Of a stretch of DNA of 5,301 nucleotides, positions 4,667 through 5,301 are shown piece after piece. Both the position numbers and the translations under genes were made by a program. The stretch covers positions 1-5,301 of the forward strand of contig CAKZOF010000662.1 in assembly GCA_937135995.1 (NCBI GenBank), in the 5' to 3' direction. The notes below the pieces were generated by a model. The model searched no databases, was not told where the DNA came from, and saw only the letters and a list, made by a program, of their open reading frames with translations. How positions within the stretch are numbered: the stretch's first letter is position 1; each line of letters opens with the position of its first letter. Source of the stretch: an uncultured Pyrinomonas sp. GTDB taxonomy: Bacteria; Acidobacteriota; Blastocatellia; Pyrinomonadales; Pyrinomonadaceae.

Positions 4667-5301
4667 TCAAATCTGTTCCGCCTTCTCAAGTCTTTCGGCG
4701 ACCGCTGTGCGGAGCGCCTCTTGCAGTAGCTCCCAAGTTCGTTCCAGGTGCGTTCGTGTGGTCCTGATGTTGCCGATGGCCAAGCGCAGCGTCAGACGCC
4801 CGTCGAGTCGCGTGTGCGATATAAAAGCTCGACCCGTGGCGTTGACGCGCTCGGCGATGTGCTCGTTCACTGCGTCGAGTTGTCGCGCATCGAGGGCGGC
4901 AAGCTCGCGTGGACGCGCACGAAAACAGACGACGCTGAAAGGTACGGGCGCCACCCGTTCCCAATCGGATGAGGAGTCGACCCAGCGAGCGAAGACTTGC
5001 GCCAGATGGCAGTGCTCGCGGAGCATCGCTTGCAGCCCGCGCCGCCCGAAATAACGCATCACCATCCAGAGCTTGAGGGCGCGAAAGCGGCGTCCGAGTT
5101 GGATGCCGTAATCCATCGGGTTGCGCACGGGTTCGTTCGTCCGGAGGTAATCGGGGACGAGCGAGAAGGCTTGGCGCAAGACGTCCATCCGGCGGCAGTA
5201 GAATGCCGAAAGGTCGAGCGGCGTAGCGAGCCATTTGTGTGGGTTGGTGGTGATTGAATCGGCCCTTTCCCAACCGCGAAACAGGTCGCGCTTTTCGGGC
5301 A
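4667..5301 (-). CDS. PLP-dependent group II decarboxylase, 5' part cut by window edge
   Basis: C-terminal 210 residues of a cytosolic pyridoxal-5'-phosphate enzyme of the aromatic-L-amino-acid decarboxylase type, which converts amino acids such as tryptophan, tyrosine or DOPA to amines; the substrate is not determined. The frame is open to the right edge (first full codon 5299-5297). The cofactor motif NPHKWL is at fragment residues 19-24, with Lys22 (codon 5236-5234) the expected Schiff-base lysine. RNPMDYGIQLGRRFRALKLW (59-78) is the conserved C-terminal signature of this family, and REHCHLAQVFARWV follows. The 188 residues after the lysine are close to the usual length, so the C-terminus is complete; about 270-300 residues are missing upstream. 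The next gene on the same strand, 47 nt downstream, is a Dabb protein, suggesting a two-gene unit. The promoter lies outside the window. Confidence 0.95.
   Translation of the reverse strand, partial: PEKRDLFRGWERADSITTNPHKWLATPLDLSAFYCRRMDVLRQAFSLVPDYLRTNEPVRNPMDYGIQLGRRFRALKLWMVMRYFGRRGLQAMLREHCHLAQVFARWVDSSSDWERVAPVPFSVVCFRARPRELAALDARQLDAVNEHIAERVNATGRAFISHTRLDGRLTLRLAIGNIRTTRTHLERTWELLQEALRTAVAERLEKAEQI

Noticed and set aside
4620..4670. TTG start at 4670 for the Dabb gene
   Set aside because: It would overlap the decarboxylase stop and add 17 residues unlike the family; MLTHMVVWKY is the typical start.
4087..4689. Minus-strand open frame of 200 codons across the Dabb gene and the HIT end
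   Set aside because: Arg-rich shadow frame; the Dabb protein in the neighbouring frame has clear family features.

Overview
The window is GC-rich chromosomal DNA from a bacterium with compact gene spacing. It holds five clear protein-coding genes plus regulatory signals. The S1, HU/IHF-like and HIT proteins, and a group II PLP decarboxylase next to a Dabb protein, look most like genes of an Acidobacteriota-type organism. That placement comes from general protein resemblance only and is tentative. No mobile element, CRISPR array, tRNA or rRNA was seen.

Layout from left to right. (1) Minus strand, 1-1023: the N-terminal 341 residues of an EntS-like major facilitator exporter, cut by the left edge. 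(2) A divergent intergenic region, 1024-1390, with a candidate promoter facing each way and about 230 nt of leader in front of rpsA. (3) Plus strand, 1391-3187: rpsA, encoding a six-domain ribosomal protein S1 of 598 aa. A perfect 14-bp stem-loop that looks like a terminator or attenuator follows it. (4) Plus strand, 3342-3656: a HU/IHF-family DNA-binding protein, followed 21 nt later by (5) a HIT-family nucleotide hydrolase/transferase with a GTG start (3678-4172). (6) A convergent intergenic stretch, 4173-4328, of unknown content. (7) Minus strand: a small Dabb-domain protein (4329-4619), downstream of (8) the C-terminal 210 residues of a pyridoxal-phosphate-dependent (aromatic amino acid type) decarboxylase cut by the right edge (4667-5301).

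The middle block is housekeeping: translation (S1), nucleoid architecture (HU/IHF) and nucleotide metabolism (HIT). The rpsA-HU/IHF adjacency matches the rpsA-ihfB order known from Proteobacteria. The flanking genes are accessory-type: an efflux transporter on the left, and a decarboxylase/Dabb pair on the right that probably forms an operon reading toward the HIT gene.

I found no convincing new system. The observations most worth checking are the long rpsA leader, the strong stem-loop between rpsA and the HU gene, the same-frame HU/HIT junction separated by one TGA, and the unexplained stretch after the HIT gene.
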